From positions 1,463,434 through 1,527,433 of the forward strand of contig BCIO01000004.1 in the NCBI GenBank assembly GCA_001599975.1: a stretch of DNA of 64,000 nucleotides, in the 5' to 3' direction. Source of the DNA: Cystobasidiopsis lactophilus. Its lineage: Eukaryota > Basidiomycota > Agaricostilbomycetes > Agaricostilbales > Chionosphaeraceae. Position 1 is the first letter of the stretch. Each line of letters opens with the position of its first letter. Of the stretch, positions 1 through 13,238 are shown piece after piece. A program made the translations under genes and the position numbers. Below the pieces are notes generated by a model. That model had not been told where the DNA came from, searched no databases, and was given only the letters and a program-made list of their open reading frames with translations.

Positions 1-1989
1 GGTGGTCGTAAGCCGGCGCAATCCCTCGATGTGTGCCGTTGGCTTCGATTTACATTGCTATTTGACTGTAGGGCCCCGCTGGCGAGCTTCCCAAGGCGCC
101 TTCGACGCCCACCAAGTGGCTCGAGGACATGACGGACGCTGAGCTCTCCGAGGCGCTCAAAGTGCCCGGTGGTCTCGTCAACTTGGGCAACACTTGCTAG
201 TGCGTTCTTGATTGCATGTCCTCGATAGAAGGCGCAGCTAATCTAGTGCGATTGTCGCAGCATGAACTCGACGGTCCAAGTGCTGAGGGCCATTCCAGAA
301 CTTCAAGTTGCTCTTCGAGGGTACGCGAAGCTCCACGTCCTCTGCCAGCGAAATGGGCCTGATGTTTGGGATTTGCCACAGGTACTCGGCCGCCCGAGAT
401 GCAAACGTCCAATCGTCGGCTCTGGGCCTCACCACCGCCCTGCAGGGCCTCTACGCCGAGATGAGCAAGACGTCTGAAGGCCTCGCTCCCCACACCTTCT
501 GGACCATGCTCCGCACCCACATTCCACAGTTCCAAGAGATGGCGCGCGGCGGGGGTCCGGCCCAGCAAGATGCCGAAGAGTGCTGGAGCAGCATCGTCAC
601 CACCCTCAAGGCCACTTTGAATACCGCAGCAGGCTCAAACGCAGCTGCGTCGACTTGGGTGGACCAGTATATGACGGGAAAGATGGCGACTGAGTGAGTT
701 TGCAGGTTCCTTTCAGCAGATCAGAGCTTACCACACACGCAGAACAAAATGCATCGAAGCTCCTGAAGAGCCGGCCACCGTCAACTCTGAAAACTTTCTC
801 GAACTCAAATGCAACATCACTCAAGAGACAAACTTCCTCATCTCTGGCATTAGTGCGTTCTCTCAAAGGTTCTTGCGCCACCCACCGGCTGTGCTGACGC
901 CACTTGCTGTTTTCACAGAGGACGTAAGGACCTGTTCTCTTAGTGCTCCATCAGCTGGATTTGATGCGACGATATCATCAGTCTCTGGACCAAGAACTCG
1001 AAAAGAACAGCCCGTCTCTCGGGCGCTCCTCCATCTACAAGGCTACTTCCCGCATTTCCCGCCTGCCAGCGTACCTGACTGTGCACGAAGTCCGCTTCTT
1101 CTGGCGTCGAGAGATCAACAAAAAGGCCAAGATCATGCGCAAGGTGTGCTCCCTTGATGTTTGAGGCGCACCGTGATGGCTTAAGTGCGATGCCCTCAGA
1201 TCAAGTTCCCGTTCGAGCTGGATGTGAATGACTTGGTGACGGACGACCTGAAAAAGAAGCTGCAGCCCGTGGCGTCGCGCTTCAAGGAGATCGAAAAGGA
1301 CCGCCGGGAGCGAGCCAAGGTGCGTCGCCGAACCAAGGTGGCCGCTCAAGACGCTGCCGAAGCTGTCCCCTCGACCAATGCTACCTCATCTGGCTCCGGA
1401 GCGACTGCCATGCAAGTGGATGAAGAGGGCGGATCATCGGCGGGCAAAGAGCCTTCGGTGCGGCAGAAAGAGAAGGAAGAGCTGGAGAAGCTCATGGATC
1501 CTGAGTTGGTCAAGGACGTGGGCTCCAATGCGACGGGCTTGTACGAGCTGGTCGGCATCGTGTCTCACAAGGGCGCCTCGGCAGATGGAGGTGAGTGCAA
1601 TGATGCGCCTATGATGGACAGGGCCGACTCACCCACTTTCGCTCCACTAGGCCACTACATTGCCTGGGTTAAAGCATCGGCGTTCGAGGAGACTCAGACC
1701 ACCGGCAAGACAGCGGAAAAAGTTGACGAGGACCCGGACAAAGAATCGGTGCGTGGCCCGATCTGCTCTCAAGCTGCTCTTAGTGCTGAACTCCTCACCC
1801 TGCAGTGGCTCAAGTTTGACGACGACAAGGTGTCGACGGTTCCCAGGACCAAAGTGGCAGCTCTTGATGGCGGAGGTGCGTTGCTTGGCTGGCTTCCTTT
1901 CCAGAAAACACGATCTCATTGCCCCTTCCAATGCAGGCGAGGACTCGTTAGCGTACATCTTGCTGTATCGCTCGCTGCATCTAGACTAG
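1..1989 (+). CDS. UBP6: Ubiquitin-specific protease Ubp6/USP14 (5' partial)
   Basis: This is a proteasome-associated deubiquitinase that trims ubiquitin from substrates bound to the 19S particle. The visible part starts at an exon near base 73. It carries the Cys box (VNLGNTCY, split by an intron after base 199), then QQDAEECW, the block SRISRLPAYLTVHEVRFF, and the His box SHKGASADGGHYIAWVK. It ends with WLKFDDDKVS and the C-terminus AYILLYRSLHLD. At least seven short introns are needed. The joins restore the USP14 order, for example CY|MNSTVQ and IK|DSLDQELE. The N-terminal ubiquitin-like domain and the start codon lie upstream of the window. Both catalytic motifs are intact, so this looks like a working housekeeping gene. 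Confidence 0.93.
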
Positions 1990-2509
1990 CCCATTGCATT
2001 GTGGCGCTCGTCGCCCCTTCCACTCGGATCCTCCCCGAGCGCTCAGATTTGAAGCGGCATCGTCAATCATGGAAGCCCAGACAGATTTATTGGTTCCATC
2101 GCTCCCATTTGTAAAATTGATTGACCGGCGCACAAACCACACTGCACTGGTCGACGCACTGTCTGAGGCTCTGAGCGGGAAGCCTCACCCACAGCGTCCT
2201 CCCTCAACGACCGGTCCTGGCCGCCCTGCTCTCTGTGTGGTCTGTTCTAAACCTTCGTCGTCGTTCTCCATATATCTCTGTTGGCCCTGCTGCCCGTGCA
2301 AGTCGGTTTGGAACAACGCGCCCGGTTAATTTAATCAGCGCGGGTGTCCTTAGCAGCCAATACGACATCATCGCCCTGGCCCTTTGACGACTCTCTGTGC
2401 CACCATGGAGCAATGATCACTGCGCAATAGCACCAACCAAGGCAGCGAGCGCCCCCAGTCTCAGCTTGTTGGCACCTCCTTTTCTCGGCCAGGAGTCCAA
2501 ACAAAAAGG
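1990..2509. promoter_or_regulatory. Intergenic: UBP6 3' end and LTE1 upstream region
   Basis: I find no convincing gene in these 520 bases. A CCAAT motif lies near 2353 on the plus strand, about 155 bases before the LTE1 start. The short open frames have no recognisable product. Confidence 0.5.
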
Positions 2510-5500
2510 ATGGCGCCTCTCGAAGCCAAGCAACTGCGCATCCTCGACCCGACAGACTATGTGGAGACCACCTCACCAGTCGCAGCAAGAGCGCTGGCCG
2601 CAGAGTATAAGCGGGATGGGCTAGATGCGGACGAGGCAGGCCTCATTTCGCAGCGGACAGAGGGCGACAAGGTCATCTATCGCATCAGGTGCGCCTACGT
2701 TCGCTCAAATGTCAAAGACGAAGACTGAAAGTGTACGACACGATGCAAAGGGCCCGCCCGCGCTCCTCGTCTGTAGATCAAGGCAAATCCACCTCGGCGC
2801 ACCAGCAACGCAAAATCCTGTCGTCCCCTTCGCTCAAGCGAGGCCTGCGTAACGCCAGATCCAATCCGCAGCTGCGACCTCCACCTCTGAAGGTGGTCTC
2901 TCTGCCATTAGCGCAACCTGATGAGGCTGGCTACTACCGGTCCCAGCATGCGGTCGATGCAGCAGACGCTCCGGCGCCTATTGCTGTTCGACTCGACTAC
3001 TTACCCATAGGCAGCCATCATATCATTGCGCCTGGGCCGACCAAGCCTTCCGACCCCATCACGCTTTCTTCCATTCAGCGCGCCCGCGCTGTTTCGGTCC
3101 CGTCGCTTTCCGTTTCGTCTTCGCCCACAGACAGCTCTGGGCGAAGAGTTGAATCCTTTGCCGACAAGTCGTATGGCAATGTGCTGGGGGAACTGCTCGG
3201 GTGGACGGCCTTGCCACCGTCGCCCTTGACTGCAAAGGCTTCGATGGCGACTCTCAAGAGTCCAAGCGCGGACAGCCTGGGGCAGTCAACATCTCTGCGA
3301 GTGGAAGGACCGAGCGGTGCTCCTGCCGTAGCTTCATTGGCTGAGCTCGACCAGCTGCCGCAAGAAGCGCTCAACGATCTGTCGCCTCCCACCCCAACGA
3401 GAGCGGTCCCAAACCTTGCCACCACTACTCCGTCAAAGAAGAGCGACATCCTCCCAAGATCAGAGTCCAGCCCGTTTGGAGAAGGGGTCAAGCTGTCGGC
3501 TGATGGCAGGAAAGCCAATCTAGCCCGCCTGAAGAGCACCTCGACGGCGCCTTCAGCAAGAGAAGAACCGAGCCAGCCCCCACCCAAAAGAGCGCGCTAT
3601 GAGGATCCCAGCGTCTTCGACACCTTCCAGACGGCCGAGCTCTTTTCGACCCCACAACTGAACAGCGGCTCGTTCGACCACTACTCGCCGTCTGCTTCTG
3701 GGTCTCCTACCCTAGGACAGCAGCACCGCTTTGGTTCTACAACAAGCCTGGCATCTGAAGCCTCGCACTCCACCAAGGCCACCGCACACAATATCACCGT
3801 GACTTGGTTCCCCGGCGACGACCCGCGCTTTGTGATATGGGGCACGAAGCAGGGCCGGACGGCACCAAACGAGGAACCGGCCAGCGCTTCCAACTCCCCA
3901 AACCTGTCCAGTTCAAGACGCTGGAGCCGTAGGACCACCAACGACTCCCCTTCATCCCAACACAGCAGGCGAGATTCGGCCCACCAACATACCACCGCCT
4001 CCGTAGCCGCGCAGCGCATCTTGATGGCCGCCACCGTTGAGCGTGCAGTGGCTGAGATCACGAGCAAGATCGAGCCAGACCTGATGGCCGACTTTTTCCT
4101 CACCTACCGGTCGTTCCTCGCCGCCACCGACCTCTGCAAGCTGCTCATCACCCGCTTCCAATGGGCGATTTCCGACCGGCTGTCCGCCGAGGATGAAGCC
4201 AGCCGCCGTATCGTCCGCGTTCGCACTTTTGTAGTCATGCGCCACTGGCTACTGAATTATTTTGCGGAAGACTTCATCCCCAACTCGGCTCTACGAGGCC
4301 AGTTGACGTCTTGGCTCAACGCGACAGCCAAGCTCCAGCGCATCCGCGAAAGCCCATCCGATCTTCGGCTGATCAAAGGGCTGAAAAAGGTCATTCGGAG
4401 ACTCAAGGAAGCCTTCTCGGCGTTTGGGCCAGCTGACTTGCCCTCTTTTGGGGCAATTGGAGATTTGCCAAAGCCGCCGCGGACGTCGGAAGCATCCTCC
4501 GAAGGCTACGCAGTGGCGGTGGCGCGGTCCAGTGTCGAGGAGCCACTCCGGTCGCCGATGGCCGATGAGGACGTCGATCTGGATCTGCCCATGGGACAAT
4601 CTGGAGCAGACGTGACCAGCTCGCCATCCCGCAAACGTATACGCGAAGCTTCGTACGTCCTCTGCAGTGTCGGGGGTAGGTCCAACTCAATTGGCGTGGC
4701 GCACAGCAACTCGAGCAACAAAGGCGCCGCGCCCGGGATCCCCTTTGCGCTCCCTGTCCAACATGGCACCATGTCCCGCGCCGTCAGCTCTACGCTGGGG
4801 CAATTGGGTCGCTTTAAGCGAATGATCAACAACCGGTCTACCAGTCACGGCCACGATTCCGACCAGCTGCAAGCCCCTTTTGAAGGCCCATACAGCTCCA
4901 AGGATCACTTCAGCCATGATCTATCCGCCAGCTCGTCCCCCTCGCTTCTGCAGTCTTCGTGCACTTCGCCGACTTCCTCCAGCGGTCTCGAGACGCCCAG
5001 TGATAGCGACTACCGATCTGAGTCCCGGGTGTCGAACGTCTCATACGGCCCACAAGGTTTGCAGATCGTTGAGGAACAGCCCGATTCACCAACCGATCCG
5101 CCGCCGCCCTCTCAGCCAAACCAACTCCGGCATTCCAACTCCTCGCAAACTCTCAAGAGCGAGCCGGAGCAATGGGCGCCGTCTGCGCCTCGCCTTATTT
5201 CCCAATTGCAGCGGCAAGAGCGAACGGCCTCCTTTGCCAGCGTTGTTCAGCTCGACGATGTCGGCTTTTCGGACGACAGCGACAGCGATGGTGACTACGA
5301 AGTCCATCGAACCATTCGCCGCCTTCCTGCTGCTCGAGATCTTCGGCAAGCCAACAATTTGCGCCAGCAGCTGCAGCAGATGGCTTCGCGCGACTCAGTT
5401 TCGTCGGCCGGCACAACCAGCACGCCGTCCAATTTCTTTCTGCGCAAGATGCCGTCGTTCCGCCGCTCCCAGTCATCCGATACATCTGCTACTGACGAGG

Positions 5501-7200
5501 TAGTCCCTGGAGTGGCAGTGATCTCTAACTTTGTCGTCGATGGCCTGGAGTCGGACGATGAGGAGGACGCGGGAGATGTCGAAGCTGCCCTACGGAGGCT
5601 GGAGGGTCAGATCGACCAGGACAAGCAGAAGGAACGGGCAGCAAAGGTGGCTGAGCAGATGGCCAAGTCGGCGGCTCGAGCTCAAGAACCAGCTTTTGCC
5701 GACACCTCGTCTACTGGAGACGAGGACCAGTCTAGCAGCTCAGACTTTCACAAGTCGATGTCTGAAGACCACTCCGCCAGCCAAGACGACGGGGAGATCC
5801 CTGCCACTGGGCAGGCGCCTGCAGAACCGAGCTCACCGAAACCAGAGGCCAAAGTGTCCCGCTTGTCCACCTTTCGCAGGTCGATTGCGCGCAAGCCGTC
5901 GGTCAAAGCTCTTGGGCCTCGCATGTCCCAAAGCGTACGCCTACCGAATGAGACGCCGCGGGCCCGGCTGGCTGTTCCCATCGCTCGACCTGTGGCTACA
6001 GCCTATCGGTCATTCGTTTTGTTCTGTAAAACAGAACAGCTTGCTCGCCAATTCTGCTTGATAGAGCGGGATTTGCTGTGCAATATTGGCTGGCATGAGT
6101 GAGTCTCATTTCTGTGCTCCATTTGGGTCGCGCTCAAGCTTGCCCGGCAGGCTGATCGAAGCGTCCTGGCGCTCCAAGCTCGCCCAGATCGAGGTGTCGG
6201 ACTGGGAGCAGTATATCAAGAGCCGAGCAAAGTTGTTGGTCAGCGCGCGCGAAGCGGGGGAACCGCTGCCTTCATCAGAGATTCTGGTCGCCATCGCCCG
6301 TTTCAACCTAGTGGCAAACTGGTGCGCGTCTGAGGTACGTTGAAGTGTCTTGTCAGTTTCACTCGGCTGGCTCTGAAGGGCGTTTCGATCGCAGATCATC
6401 TTGACGGCCCAGCTCGAGGAGCGAGCAGCGCTGATCTCCAAATTCATCCGACTCGCCTGGGTCGGTGTTTTCCCTCTCTTTCTCATCCCGACCGACTCTC
6501 ACCTGAAAGGAGAAAGCAGAAATGCTATCGCCACTCCAATTTTCAAACGCTGACACAAATCATCCACGGCCTGCAGTCCGTTTACGTCGAGCGCCTGCGG
6601 AAGACGTGGTCCAAAGTTGGCCTATGGGAAATGCGCGTCTTCAAAGACCTCAAACTGTTCACCTCTCATGTCGGCAACTTTCGCTCTCTGCGCGCCGCAG
6701 CTGCCAGCTTCGCCGAGGCGTGGGGACCGCCCGGCCAGCAGTTGGGCAGCAGCAGCTTTGACATGGAGCCCATCCCGCCTGCTGGGAAAACCAAAAGGCG
6801 GCTCTCTCAGATTGGCGGCGGCCCCAAGAGGCCGACCCTGCGAGCCTGCGTGCCATTTCTCGGCTTGATTTTGCGCGACTTGGCGACCCTTGACGAACTC
6901 CCTACCTACCTCGACCCCTCCGCTCCGACTACAGAGGCCACGCTGGACCCGCAGTCTGGCCAGCTCGCCTTCCTTGACGACCCAACCGCCTTTGGCGACG
7001 ATAACGACCCTTTATACCCACTCATCAACATTCACAAGTGCCGACTCGTCGCGTCCGTCACCCAATCTCTACTCGTCTACCAAGAGATGGCGTCGACCTA
7101 CCCCTTCGAGGCGGACGCCACCCTCTTTCGCAAGTGCTTGGCTCTGAAATGTCTGTCCAGCGACGAGCTTCGCGATATGTCGTTCCGAGCAGAGCAATAG
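2510..7200 (+). CDS. LTE1: Ras-family guanine nucleotide exchange factor, Lte1-like
   Basis: This is a large RasGEF protein. In yeasts Lte1 promotes mitotic exit and cell polarity; the exact GTPase here is unknown. Proposed exons are 2510-2688, 2724-6098, 6151-6334, 6395-6460 and 6520-7200. They join in frame to 1494 residues. A RasGEF N-terminal domain lies at about residues 490-595 (ILMAATVERAVAEITSK, FFLTYRSF, WLLNYFAEDF). It is followed by a long Ser/Pro-rich, acidic linker. The catalytic CDC25-like domain starts at about residue 1155 (EQLARQFCLIERDLLCNIGWHE, split; VAIARFNLVANWCASEII; FQTLTQIIHGLQS) and runs to near the end. The first intron would be only 35 nt, so the start is less sure than the rest. 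An alternative is translation from a Met early in exon 2, with 2510-2688 as leader. Confidence 0.85.
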
Positions 7201-7334
7201 CTAGTCCTTGTACTTTTGTCGTCAAGCCCACCCACATCTTTAATGCACTTCACAGCTCTGCGGCTAGACTGAAGCGCGAAGCCCGCTAGACTAGTACAAT
7301 TCGGTTAAAGCGCACTCCGTGCCTCTTCGTAAAG

Positions 7335-9276
7335 CTAAGCGTAAGTCACCCCAGAGACGAAGCTGTTCATTTTGATTTGGCTCTTGGTAACCTTCTTGCC
7401 TACGAGCTTGACGGCATCGAACGCCACCGCCTTCACTGGCGAGCTGCTGGAGACGCCCTCCAGCACGCCATTGCACTTCGTGCACTTGAGAATGGATACG
7501 TCAGAATAGTGAATAGTGTTGACCGGGCCTCTTGTGCTGAGGTCATCGCCGTTGTCTTCGTTGTTGCAGACCCGGAGCGGGAACTGGCCGGTTGTGTGCT
7601 CGATGACGATGCTGTCGAAGCGGACATTCTTGACAGTGCCGGTCCCTTGCGCGTTGATCCCGACCGTTGGCTTGAGGTTGTTTGTGTCAGGATCAACGCC
7701 ATGCAAGACCTGCAGAGCGACCTTGAGCTCAGTCAACAGACTGCGGGAAAGCGCGCACAGTGCAAGATTGAAAGACGACGCCAGAAATGTCCGACTCGAC
7801 CTCGGACGGTATGCCAAAGCTCATGCCAACTGTGCTCCAAGCAACGTTGTTCTTGAAGACGACCGACTTGACGGGGTTCTCGTTCCACGCCTTGATCTGC
7901 ATTTTTGCCCAGCACAGTCAGCTGAAGCGCCGTCGTCCGGGTAGAAGGACTGAGCTGACCTGAAAAGAATCATCCGCATTATGAACGAACGAGTTCTGAA
8001 CCACGGTGTTGGACGAAGAAACAACGATGCCGTCGTTGTTCACGTAAAAGCCTAAAACCTTGACATTGTCGACAGTGATGCTCTTCGAATTGACCAAGTT
8101 GACAGACCATTCTGGCGCCTCGCGAACGATAACACCTTCAATTGATGCTGTTGTCACCGAGTCAAATTCCATCAAAGTTGGCCGCTGCCCTGCCGCGAGT
8201 GCTTGTCGTCCGCACAAGATGCCTCTGCCAGACACTTTGACATTGTTGACCCAGGACGCCGTGAACAGTGCAGGGACTTGGGACACCGTCAGGCCGTAGA
8301 GCTCGTTTGGATTGTACTCCAGGCTGGTGGCGACCGGTTTCATTCGCACGACTGCTCCGCCAGCGATGTAGACCTCGGTGTTGGCGGGAATGTCGGTAGG
8401 GCCGACGTCGTGGATTCCGGGGCCAAAGTAGATGGTGTTGGCAGCGTTCGCTTTCGGCACCTTCGTCTGGATGGGGTTGGCAAAGATGTGCAGCGGGTGT
8501 TGAAGACCGCCATTCGGTTCGACGCTCCATTGTCCAGGCTTGGTCAAGGAGAACGAAAATGCGTTGTTCTTGAGCTTGGGGGTGATCTTGGATGCCAAAG
8601 GGCGGACAAGCACAGACGTGGTCTTGATGCCGGCTTTGGCCAGACCTCCCAACAATTTGACCTGGACTGTTACCGATCCGCCGCTGAAGTCGAAAGAGCA
8701 GAATGAGATGGGGCTGACGGGACGGCCAGAGATGGTTTGCGAGCTGTCGGGCATGTACTGAAAGGAGCCGTAGACGAAGCAGCTTTGCCCATTGACGGTT
8801 ACTTGGTAGTCGGCCGAGGCGGTCTCCCCTTGCGGGCCAGGATAGGTCACAACCTTAGCCGCCGCCCGCTTGCTCAAACTGGGTTGGACGACAAGCGAAA
8901 CGGAAGGACCCGCAATGTCGAGGCAGACTGCAGATTCGCTGACCGGATTTGAGTCGCAGTCGGCGTCTGGGTTGGCTACGAAGAAGTCCGACCAGGACAT
9001 GGTGGAAGAGGTCTCAAGGAGGCCCGAGCAAGTTTCGTTGGCTTGCGGCACACGCCAGCGCTAGGATCTCGCCACATCAGTCTCCCTTGCGAGTCGGACA
9101 GACGTGAATGGACTGACTGTGCACTCTGAGATGCCCGATAGCGATTCTTCACCACTACGAAAAACTTGCGCCCTTGGGACATGATGGCGGCGAGGCGCAA
9201 GATGCGGAAAGTCGCGTCCCAAAGCTGAACTGGAGAACAAAGCAAAGGCCACTAGGCTGGCTGTTGGCTGCCGCAT
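7335..9276 (-). CDS. Secreted beta-helix glycoside hydrolase-like protein A (GH28/GH49 type)
   Basis: This is a predicted extracellular polysaccharide-acting protein. Exon 1 starts at 9276 and encodes a signal peptide (MRQPTASLVAFALFSSSALG). The next large exon (about 9063-7960) has an N-terminal beta-sandwich-like region (VTVNGQSCFVYGSF, SFCSFDFSGGS, VRPLASKI, HPLHIFANP, IYFGPGIHDVG). A right-handed beta-helix follows, with GRGILCGRQAL, NNDGIVVSSS and HNADDSFQ. An Asp followed 20-21 residues later by Asp-Asp recalls the catalytic triad layout of clan GH-N (GH28 polygalacturonases, GH49 dextranases), but the GH28 GHG and RIK motifs are not evident. Joining over an intron gives ADDSFQ|IKAWNENPV. 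The substrate is unknown. The exon 1-2 splice is approximate. It is one of three paralogs here. Confidence 0.8.
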
Positions 9277-9937
9277 GATGACGGCGTTTTCTGGGCTAGA
9301 GTGGCGCCTTTAGAAGTTGACACCATGCACAAACGGTGGCAACAGCAGACGCACCAGTCGAAGATGTTTTGATGCTTCTACAAAACTCAGGGAGCTGGTT
9401 TTCAAGTTGGCTGTTGGCGAATGTCGACTCTGCTGCCTGTTTGCTACTTTCGGTCTTCTTGTTTACAATACATCTTTAGTGGCTTCGCATTTATTGTCGC
9501 TGAGCGAAGACAAGCAAACATTCCATGCAGAGGCGCGTTCGCGGAGCGTGGCACAAATTCATAGGCCCGAGGGCGCGGCCATAGCGGCTGTGTGTTACAC
9601 AGTGGTTGGCTATAGATGCCATCCACACAGTGTTAGTGCTCAAGACTCCAGAAGTGCGGAAGACACCGAAGAAAAAAGAACGCGTCTTTCGTAACATGTG
9701 AAATGGTCGATCACAACCGATCGTATGGCGTTCCCTTGTTCTCCCTTGCCATGGCTCGGCTCGTCCATCGTCCATAGATCCTGTGCTACTTGCTGTACGC
9801 GTCTCGTGGGGACATTCAGAAATGAACGACGTGTCTTAAAAAAAAGTGTCATCCCGCCACGCCATGCAGGGCGGTATTGTGCCTGGCTTCGGCATAAAAG
9901 GTGTGCAGCCATCTCTGCCTTGTGCATCGACAAGACG
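9277..9937. promoter_or_regulatory. Divergent intergenic region, hydrolase A / glycosyltransferase
   Basis: These 661 bases separate two outward-facing genes and must hold both promoters. I see no additional gene, RNA gene or repeat. Co-regulation of the pair is possible but only inferred from the shared spacer. Confidence 0.5.
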
Positions 9938-11463
9938 ATGAACGACAAGAGCAGGCGCCTGTACTACTATGGTCTGGTCAGCGGCATCGCTTTCTTCTCC
10001 CTCTTCTACCTCATCTCGCCACCCGACCTGCCCCATTCGATTGGGAAACTCGCGCCGCGTCCATACCATGCGGGCAGCCTCTCCTCCCCGTCTGCTCAGC
10101 ATTCTTTAGACAGGCGGAAAATCCGCATCCTCCATCTGACCGACTGGCACACCCACTCGTCCATCATGGACCGCTGGTTCGCTCGGTCGCAAAAGGCGTT
10201 CGAGGCTGAGACCGAGCTGGTGGCGGATGCGCCACTTTGGGGCGAAGGCTTTCCAGGCTACGATGCCACGGCGACCATTGCCGAGAACATTGCCAAGCGA
10301 TACGGCCGGGCGGACTACTTCGATGCCATCCTGCCCTATTTCAACGTCGACCAGATTTGGAAGTTCAGCATCAACCCCGAGCCTTGGCTGGCCCAGCTGA
10401 AAGAGCTCAGCCAAATGGGTGTGGTCATCGTGGACCGACCGCACGAGATGCGAGATTTTCGCCGCGCCTCGTTCATGGACGGTGAGCCTCGTCTGCAAGG
10501 TGCACTCACGAGTGATTACTGAACTGCTTTGCTTTCAGCTGCCAACGTGACACTGTCCCTATGTCCTTATCCAAACGAGTGCTGGGACTACCGCCAGCGC
10601 TACGAGCGCAAGACGCTGCTAGTACACCAGCCGCATCCTGTCAACCCCAAACTCTTCTACCACCCCGTCACCGGTGCAAATGGCTCCCCTTCCAATAGGC
10701 CGAACGACATCATGCTGGCCGGTAGCCTCTACCCTGAGATGTACCCGCTGCGAAATCGGCTGTGGCACTTGAACAACGCCCAAAAGATCAGCGGTCAGTC
10801 TTCCGCCGCTAATCTTTGCCGGATCAAAGCTCATTTTTCATGGATAGTATACATCCGAAAGCACCCAGGGTACCCCGATCTCATGTCAGACGACGAAAAG
10901 AAGCAGAAGTGAGCACTTTGGACTTGGTTTCTCCAGGCGGCCCTTAACGATCACAATGATAGCCAAATCAATTTGGACTACCTCGAGAGGCAGCTGGAGG
11001 ATTTCAGCGCCGATCTGGCCACATACAAAGTCTGCCTCGTAACAGCTTCGCGATGGGGATATTCGATTCAGGTACGGCCAGTCTACATTCCTGCTCCAGA
11101 CGAGAGTGAAGCTTACCCGCTTCGCTTGACCAGAAATATGGAGAAGCTGCTATGGCGGGGTGCATGATCTTGGGCACTTTGCCGCTGGATCGAACCTCAG
11201 ACATGGCCGACTTCATTCCCACCATCTCGAACGCCGACTCAGACGAGAAGATCGCCGAGGCGATACAGTACTGGATCACCCACGACAAGGAACGCATCGA
11301 AAAAGCAGAGAAGGCCCAGCAATACTTTTTGAACAAGTTCACGGACGCGCACTACGCGCGGGACGTGGCACTTTGGATCAAGATGGCCAAGGAGGGCAAG
11401 CGAGGCTTGCTGCTGCCCTACGAGTGGTCGCCTCTGCCAGAGCCACTTCCTAATGACGGATAA
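9938..11463 (+). CDS. Type II membrane glycosyltransferase, GT-B fold (family 1/4-like)
   Basis: This is a predicted Golgi or secretory-pathway glycosyltransferase. The chosen start gives a short basic cytosolic tail (MNDKSRRLYYYG) and one membrane anchor (about residues 11-27), followed by a lumenal domain. Exons end near 10480, 10796, 10909 and 11070. Frame-keeping joins give FMD|AANVTLSLCPYP, KIS|VYIRKHPGY and SIQ|KYGEAAMAGCMILGTLP. The last block is a typical C-terminal donor-binding motif of group 1 transferases (K-x-x-E-x-x-x-x-G). The N-terminal half contains LTDWHTHSSIMDRWF and YFDAILPYFNVDQIW. Neither donor nor acceptor can be assigned. It sits between beta-helix paralogs A and B, which suggests a shared glycan. 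Confidence 0.8.
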
Positions 11464-11534
11464 GCCCTTCTGAGGCCATGTCTTTTACATAGATCGCATC
11501 AATTTCTACTTCCATGTAATGTACAAATTTGCAT

Positions 11535-13238
11535 TTACGAGATCGTTAAGTTCTGGACATAATCGTTGACAGAGAACCGGTTGTCCGTTGTGGTGAGCTG
11601 CGATTCAACGATCCATACCGATTCAAGCAAGACAGTAGACACTGGGGCCTCCGCGCTGAAACCTTGGATCGAGACGACGTCTTGGTCGGTTTGGAGCACT
11701 GTAATGTTGCGGATCGTAATGTTGTAGATCGGACCGGTGGTATCAAATTCTGCGAGTGAGTTTTCGATTCGGATGGGAGCTAGCGAGGTCGTCTCCACCA
11801 CGAAGTTGGCGAAGACGAAGTCGTAGACGCTGCCCGGGCCAACAGATGTGATCCCTAGTGCCCCACGACCGGTGCCGTTATCGGTGGCGTGGATGACGGT
11901 GTTGTTTTGGAAGACAACCGAGTGTATGTCGGCGCCTACTTCTGCCGGCACGCCGAAGCATGTCCCGACTGCACTCCGTTCAGCTCGTTATCCGCGCGAA
12001 GCAACGTAGTTGGCGCTCACCTGGAGCCCAGCAAATGTTGTTAGTGAATGTGACGTTGAAAACATCGTAGCCGGCGAAGCCCTGTCACAATGCGTGAGCG
12101 TATCGCCATGATTTCTCAAGAGTAGGCCAACCTTTATCTCAAAAGCGTCGTCAGCGCTAAGATCTCCACTCATCAGAGGTGTTCAAGCGGCTTCCAGATG
12201 GACCTCACTTGTGTATGAAGGAGTTTTGGACCACGACGTTCTGGCTGGCAACCAGCACGCCGTCATTCGAGGGAAAATGGCCAATGATCTTGACCCTGTC
12301 CACCGAGACACCGACGCTACTGGCAAGCGAAACGGTCCACGTGCTCGCTTCCCTGAGAACAATTCCCTCCAACGCAAAGTCGGTGAGGTGCGCCGTCGAC
12401 ACCAGCGTTGCCCGTTGCGCCCCTTCCAACGCCTTCCTCCCACAAAGAATGCCACGTCCCCTGATGGTCACGTTTGTTGCTGCTTCCACTTGGAAGAGAG
12501 GAGGCACGTCGTAAAGCGGCACGTCGTAATCAATAAAGTCGTCCAGAAGACCGTCGAGCTCATTTGGGGCGAGCGGCTGCAGATAGACGACCGCGCCCGG
12601 CGCAATGTAGATGACTTGGTTGCTGGTGTTTAAGACTTGTGCAGGTATATCCCAGACACCAGGCCCGAAGCAGACCACAGCAGGGTCATCGCAGTTGGGC
12701 GTGTTTTCTTCTGGCGGATTGGCAAAAATGTGAAGTGGGTGCACAAGAAGGCCATTCGGCTCGAAGGACAGCTGGGCTGGTTCAATAAGGGAAAAGGTGA
12801 ATTTGCCATTTGTCAACTGGGGCTGGATCCCAGAGGCTAGCGGGCGGGCGATGAAGGAGGAAGCCGAGATGCCGTCGCCAGCCAGTCCGCCAAGGACAGA
12901 CACCTCGACGTCTACCTTGCCGGAGAAGTCAAAGGAGCAGAAGGTCACATTCGTAACACTGCCGTCGGAGCAAAGTTGAGATGGAGTTTCGCCGCTCTCA
13001 AATGCAACACTGACCTTCGCAGTAAGATGAGTTGCGTAGAGTTGACGTCGAAGGCATAAGAAGTATAGCAAAAGACTTCAGTGCCGTTGACGGTGACACT
13101 GTAGTCCAGAGACGCTGGTTCGCCTTGAGGCACAGGGTAGATGGTTAGAGTTGGCTCGGAAACGGCGGCAGCACAGGTTGACAGAAGAGCAGAAAAGATT
13201 CCAATGACAAAGGCGGCGGCCGACAGCGACTTGCGCAT
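11535..13238 (-). CDS. Secreted beta-helix glycoside hydrolase-like protein B
   Basis: This is a paralog of proteins A and C. It begins with a clear signal peptide (MRKSLSAAAFVIGIFSALLSTCAAA), then TIYPVPQGEPASLDYSVTV, FCSFDFSGKVDVEVSVLGG, HPLHIFANPPEENTP and FGPGVWDIPAQV. The beta-helix holds GRGILCGRKALEGAQ, SNDGVLVASQ and, across introns, SADDAFEIK|GFAGYDVF. The Asp / Asp-Asp pair of clan GH-N is therefore kept. After the DD site it diverges from A and C, which share IK[AS]WN[ED]NPV at that point. At least four introns are needed, and those near 12000-12180 are approximate. It lies head to head with paralog C. The substrate is unknown. Confidence 0.78.
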
